From contig CAMAUG010000133.1 of the NCBI GenBank assembly GCA_945861255.1, positions 1-9,580 on the forward strand: a stretch of 9,580 nt of DNA. Direction: 5' to 3'. Source of the DNA: Candidatus Sulfopaludibacter sp. SbA3 (GTDB lineage: Bacteria > Acidobacteriota > Terriglobia > Bryobacterales > Bryobacteraceae). Made by a program: the position numbers and the translations under genes. The stretch's first letter is position 1, and the number at the start of each line of letters is the position of its first letter. The notes below the pieces were generated by a model. That model ran no database searches, was not told the DNA's origin, and saw only the letters and a list, made by a program, of their open reading frames with translations. Positions 6,680 to 9,580 of this stretch are shown piece after piece.

Positions 6680-7471
6680 TCACCTTTTTTGCATGTGCTG
6701 AACGTCTTTCTCGTTCTCGCAAATGTCTTCAATCAATTCCGTGTCGGGAAGCAGCACCAACTGCCAATCGACCGACCACGGTTTGGCATACGCCTTGGGA
6801 TCGTCGATCGTGATCCGGAGCGCCATGTGCCCGAAGTCTGTACGCTCAAAACGCTCCGTGGTGCGCATCGCTTCCGTGTGGGGCAGGCCGTAATCGTCCA
6901 GCCACGTCTGGTCATTGAATCCCCTGGTCTCCACCACCAGCGCGTTCCCCTCCCATCTCCCGACCGAAGAGCCGAACCAGGCTGGATTCAGATCTTTGGG
7001 AAACGGACGGCCGTCGGTGAAAATCTGGCGATAGTGATTGAACTCCTCGTAAAGGATTAACAGCAACCCCGGATTCTGCACCAACTTGAATTGGCTGACG
7101 CTCATCGCATCCGGGATTCCATGCGGCAGGCAACGCTCCGACGGCCTGCCCGCCCCCAAGGCCAGGGATCGCTGCTTGTACAACGCCGCAGCCTCCGGCA
7201 GCAATGGAATCTCAAAACCGTCCGGCATGTAATCGATCAGATTAGGGCCAACACCTTCCCTCCGCGCCTGCGCTTTCTTGGAAGGTACGATTTTCCAAAT
7301 TCCCGATAAGTCCGGGTTAGCCTCCCGCGTTTTCGGTGCAGGCGCCGAAAGGTCCGGCTTGCCGTCCTTGGTTCGAGGAATGCCGGGAGTGGGATAGTTG
7401 ATCCACTGCGCCGATAGCGCGGTGCCTAGCGTGAGCAAGAGCGCTGTCTGGTGAAACGGCCTTCGGAACAT
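6680..7471 (-). CDS. Secreted protein of unknown function with PDLSGIW-type motif
   Basis: A 263-residue protein with a Sec signal peptide at 1-21 (ALLLTLGTALSAQ). I know no named domain for it, but the motif DGKPDLS, here at 36-42 and repeated in variant form as ANPDLSGIWK at 51-60, marks a large group of acidobacterial secreted hypothetical proteins. Other visible segments are GRPSERCLPHGIPD (108-121), an aromatic stretch LLLILYEEFNHYRQIFTDGRPFPKD (136-160), GRWEGNALVVETRGFND (171-187) and the C-terminal HMALRITIDDPKAY (215-228). The pattern suggests a beta-rich lipocalin-like or similar fold, which is inference only. Cys114 and Cys251 are the only cysteines after the signal. The start is ATG at 7471 with a strong ribosome site. 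It converges on the ABC permease and diverges from the gene at 7679. Confidence 0.85.
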   Translation of the reverse strand: MFRRPFHQTALLLTLGTALSAQWINYPTPGIPRTKDGKPDLSAPAPKTREANPDLSGIWKIVPSKKAQARREGVGPNLIDYMPDGFEIPLLPEAAALYKQRSLALGAGRPSERCLPHGIPDAMSVSQFKLVQNPGLLLILYEEFNHYRQIFTDGRPFPKDLNPAWFGSSVGRWEGNALVVETRGFNDQTWLDDYGLPHTEAMRTTERFERTDFGHMALRITIDDPKAYAKPWSVDWQLVLLPDTELIEDICENEKDVQHMQKR

Positions 7472-7476
7472 AGCTG

Positions 7477-7485
7477 CCTCCTCCC
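7477..7485 (-). promoter_or_regulatory. Strong ribosome binding site of the secreted PDLSGIW protein
   Basis: On the minus strand GGGAGGAGG lies 5 bases from the ATG at 7471, a near-perfect Shine-Dalgarno sequence. It fixes this start and suggests efficient translation. It is the strongest ribosome site in the window. Confidence 0.8.
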
Positions 7486-7538
7486 AATCCGTCGGGAAGC
7501 TCCAATCCTAGCGGAGCCACGCGTCGGGCGCAATGTCG

Positions 7539-7563
7539 CCGCTCTATGGTCCCCGCTCCATGG
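7539..7563. repeat. Two direct copies of CCGCTCYATGG, 14 bp apart
   Basis: CCGCTCTATGG (7539-7549) and CCGCTCCATGG (7553-7563) differ at one base and are spaced 14 bp start to start. They sit just upstream of the CGCAACA array in the divergent spacer. They could be operator half-sites or the remains of an older tandem duplication. Confidence 0.7.
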
Positions 7564-7570
7564 CGTAGCG

Positions 7571-7628
7571 CACGCAACACAAGCGGAGTGGCGCAACACC
7601 ACGCAACATAACTGGTGTGGCGCAACAG
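7571..7628. repeat. Two 29-bp tandem units with four CGCAACA boxes and a dyad
   Basis: Two adjacent 29-bp units (7571-7599 and 7600-7628) are identical at 24 of 29 positions. Each holds two CGCAACA boxes, giving four at 7573, 7592, 7602 and 7621, with start-to-start distances of 19, 10 and 19 bp. The mismatches lie mostly between the boxes. A dyad links the units: GCGCAACACCA (7591-7601) pairs with TGGTGTGGCGC (7613-7623) over an 11-base loop with one mismatch. The fourth box ends 51 bp before the ATG at 7679, near where a -35 element would lie for the candidate -10 at 7651. This looks like a regulatory site cluster, but a neutral tandem duplication is possible. Confidence 0.8.
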
Positions 7629-7647
7629 CCCGTCGCACCGCCGTTTG

Positions 7648-7669
7648 GTGTACACTCTCTGGCTGGAGG
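7648..7669 (+). promoter_or_regulatory. Candidate -10 and ribosome binding site of the metallohydrolase gene
   Basis: TACACT at 7651-7656 resembles a -10 box and lies within a perfect 8-bp palindrome GTGTACAC (7648-7655). No good -35 box lies 16-18 bases upstream, where the sequence is occupied by the end of the CGCAACA array. GGAGG at 7665-7669 is 9 bases from the ATG at 7679 and decides for that start over in-frame ATGs at 7706 and 7736. The ribosome site is solid, the -10 box tentative. Confidence 0.5.
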
Positions 7670-7678
7670 AAACTCGAA

Positions 7679-9580
7679 ATGGAATTTCCCGCCCGGGTGA
7701 GCCGCATGCAACGCTGTAGTTGGACGAGGCGTGGAATGCTTCGGGTGGCGTGCTTCATGCCGGCTGCGCTTGGGCGTCTGCGGGCACAGGCGCAACCCGT
7801 AGTTGCGCTTCAGCCGCTGGCCCAGCACGTACGCCGGCTTGAGGACGCGCTGACCTATCTTGGTCAACCTTTGCCGGCAGAGGTTCATGACAAGATCAAC
7901 GCCATCCTCAGCGTGAACAACGAAGAGCAAGCCGTGGCAGCGCTTCAGGAGTTGCTTGATCCCTACGTGCTGGCGGTGGTCAATATCAACCCTGAGAGTC
8001 GCGTCAAAGTGACCCAGGGTGACGCCAAACCTGAGCTGGTGGAAGGTGGCACGCGGCTGTTTCTAGTCAAAGTTGAAAACCAGGCCGCCGTCCGGGCCAG
8101 GCTGGTAGTGGAAAGCCCCAACAGCGGGCCCACTTTCCTCACGTCTCGCGGGGAGCCGGAGCCGAAGCAGGAGATCACCGTGCAGACGGTAAGGGAGCGC
8201 TGGGCGGATTTCTCCATTTACGAGAGATCTCCGATGGCGCAGAGGCTCTCTGGGTTGACCGTTGAATACGTGGTGCTCGAAATCTACAGCCGGGACCGCG
8301 GGCAGCGCTCGGCGCAGATCGCGTTTAATGTGGGCCAGGGTACGCAGGACATCGGTTTTCGGAACGATGTCGTGATCGTGTTCGACTGCAAGCCCGCCCG
8401 GTCCGTCCTGATGCACGTCAAAAACGAAAAGGGCGATCCGTCGTTTGCGTCGTTCATCATTCGGGACCGGCAGGCACGGATCTACCCCAATCGATCCAAA
8501 CGGCTGGCGCCCGACTTTCCGTTCCAGCCGCAGATCTACCGCATGGAAGGCGAGCGCATCAGCTTGCCGAATGGCCCCTTCAGCTGCGAATACTCCGGTG
8601 GGCCGGAATATCTCGCCCTAATCAAGGAATTTGCCGCCACCGCGAACGGACCGGATGAACTGTCGTTTCAGTTGCAGCGCTGGATTGATCCGTCAGCGTA
8701 CGGCTGGTGGTCGGGCGATCATCACATCCACGCGGCCGGATGTTCGCACTACAAGAATCCGACCGAAGGAGTGACGGCCGAGGATATGATGCGGCAAGTG
8801 CTCGGCGAAGGGCTGAACACCGGCGCGGTTCTTACGTGGGGACCATCCTGGTATCACCAGAAGGGCTTCTTCACAGGCCAGGACAGCGCAGTGTCGAAAG
8901 CTCGGAACTTGCTGCACTATGACGTGGAAGTCTCCGGGTTCCCCTCCAGCCACGCCGGCCACTTGGTCCTGATGGGTTTGAAGGAAGACGATTATCCCGG
9001 CACGACGCGGATCGAACAATGGCCTTCCTGGGATTACCCCGTGCTGCGGTGGGCCAAGTCGCAGGGCGCCGTCGCCGGTTTCTCGCACTCCGGATGGGGA
9101 CTGCAAGTTAAGTCGGACCAGTTGCCTAATTACGAGATGCCTGCTTTCGATGGAATCGGGGCGAACGAGTATGTCGTCGATGTAACTCAGCCTGACACGG
9201 TGGATTTTATTTCCGCCGTGGATACGCCGTCGGTGTGGGAGCTGAACATCTGGTATCACACGCTGAACGCCGGCTTCCGTACGCGCATCAGCGGCGAGAC
9301 CGATTTCCCTTGCATCTACGACAGCAGCGTCGGAATGGGACGTAGTTACGTCAAGCTCGACCGGCTGACCTATCGCGGGTGGATCGACGGAATTCGGGCG
9401 GGACGTTCGTACGTGAGTGACGGCAAGAGCCACTTGATCGACTTCAGCGTCGAGGGAACCGAGGTGGGCTCGGGCGCGAGCGAAGTGCGCCTCATCGCCG
9501 GGCATGTGGCCAGGATTCGGGTGAAAGCCGCGGCGAGACTGAGCGAATTCCCCGACCCCAGGTTTGCCGTCCTGCGATAC
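7679..9580 (+). CDS. Tat-exported CehA/McbA-type PHP-superfamily metallohydrolase (3' end outside window)
   Basis: An open frame of 634 codons runs to the last base without a stop, so the C-terminus is missing. A Tat-like signal is visible at 16-37: TRRGMLR (16-22), a hydrophobic stretch, then AQAQ. A region of about 300 residues without a recognised family follows, containing helical (45-95) and beta-rich (100-335) parts. The catalytic part resembles CehA/McbA hydrolases of the PHP superfamily. It has the metal motif WSGDHHIHAAGC (Asp347, His348, His349, His351), SSHAGHLVLMGL (His425, His428), GAVAGFSHSGWG (His470) and SGETDFP (Asp542). CehA hydrolyses carbaryl, but family members vary and the natural substrate here is unknown. 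The ATG at 7679 is backed by GGAGG. The gene is divergent from the secreted protein at 6680-7471 and preceded by the repeat array. Confidence 0.88.
   Translation, partial: MEFPARVSRMQRCSWTRRGMLRVACFMPAALGRLRAQAQPVVALQPLAQHVRRLEDALTYLGQPLPAEVHDKINAILSVNNEEQAVAALQELLDPYVLAVVNINPESRVKVTQGDAKPELVEGGTRLFLVKVENQAAVRARLVVESPNSGPTFLTSRGEPEPKQEITVQTVRERWADFSIYERSPMAQRLSGLTVEYVVLEIYSRDRGQRSAQIAFNVGQGTQDIGFRNDVVIVFDCKPARSVLMHVKNEKGDPSFASFIIRDRQARIYPNRSKRLAPDFPFQPQIYRMEGERISLPNGPFSCEYSGGPEYLALIKEFAATANGPDELSFQLQRWIDPSAYGWWSGDHHIHAAGCSHYKNPTEGVTAEDMMRQVLGEGLNTGAVLTWGPSWYHQKGFFTGQDSAVSKARNLLHYDVEVSGFPSSHAGHLVLMGLKEDDYPGTTRIEQWPSWDYPVLRWAKSQGAVAGFSHSGWGLQVKSDQLPNYEMPAFDGIGANEYVVDVTQPDTVDFISAVDTPSVWELNIWYHTLNAGFRTRISGETDFPCIYDSSVGMGRSYVKLDRLTYRGWIDGIRAGRSYVSDGKSHLIDFSVEGTEVGSGASEVRLIAGHVARIRVKAAARLSEFPDPRFAVLRY

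Noticed and set aside
6641..6690. Intrinsic terminator after the ABC permease gene
   Set aside because: The stem is inside the coding sequence and the T-run starts 27 bases after it. The alternative GCCGAT/ATCGGC pairing (6640-6645 with 6673-6678) is only 6 bp over a 27-base loop.
8693..9505. 270-residue open frame on the minus strand inside the metallohydrolase gene
   Set aside because: The plus-strand frame carries the PHP metal motifs and is open for 634 codons. The minus frame has no recognisable feature.

Overview
The window is GC-rich bacterial DNA, most likely from an acidobacterium of the Solibacter/Bryobacter type. This rests on protein families, not on any marker gene. The families are a DUF1592-DUF1552 exported gene pair, a secreted 'KPDLSGIW' protein, a Tat-exported CehA/McBA-like (CehA/McbA) metallohydrolase and a bacilliredoxin. 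I see no rRNA, tRNA, CRISPR array, transposase or phage gene.

Left arm, minus strand (1-3802): a two-gene operon read leftwards. Its first gene is a 799-residue, two-haem-motif DUF1587/1595/1592/1588/1585 protein with a Sec signal. The second, 11 bp later, is a Tat-exported DUF1552 protein. Its stop codon lies in the last of four perfect copies of a 14-bp tandem repeat at the window edge. A 104-bp divergent spacer (3803-3906) separates this operon from a small exported SRPBCC/START-like protein read rightwards (3907-4473).

Middle, plus strand (4474-6665): a non-coding spacer with an imperfect inverted repeat, then three closely spaced genes. They encode a BrxA/BrxB-type bacilliredoxin, a NitT/TauT-type ABC ATPase and its membrane permease. 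No substrate-binding protein accompanies them. They look like a transport unit, with a thiol-redox protein as first gene.

Right arm: a secreted protein of unknown function (6680-7471, minus) converges on the permease with only 14 bp between them. A 207-bp divergent spacer (7472-7678) follows. It is dense in short repeats: two copies of CCGCTCYATGG, four copies of CGCAACA spaced 19/10/19 bp, and a dyad. The spacer leads to a PHP-superfamily metallohydrolase read rightwards, which is still open at the window end (634 codons visible).

Most of the encoded proteins appear exported (five of eight have Sec or Tat signals), which suggests periplasmic or surface metabolism. I found no convincing new multi-gene system. 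The most unusual structure is the repeat array at 7539-7628. The DUF1592/DUF1552 pair and the ABC unit without a binding protein are the main functional unknowns.
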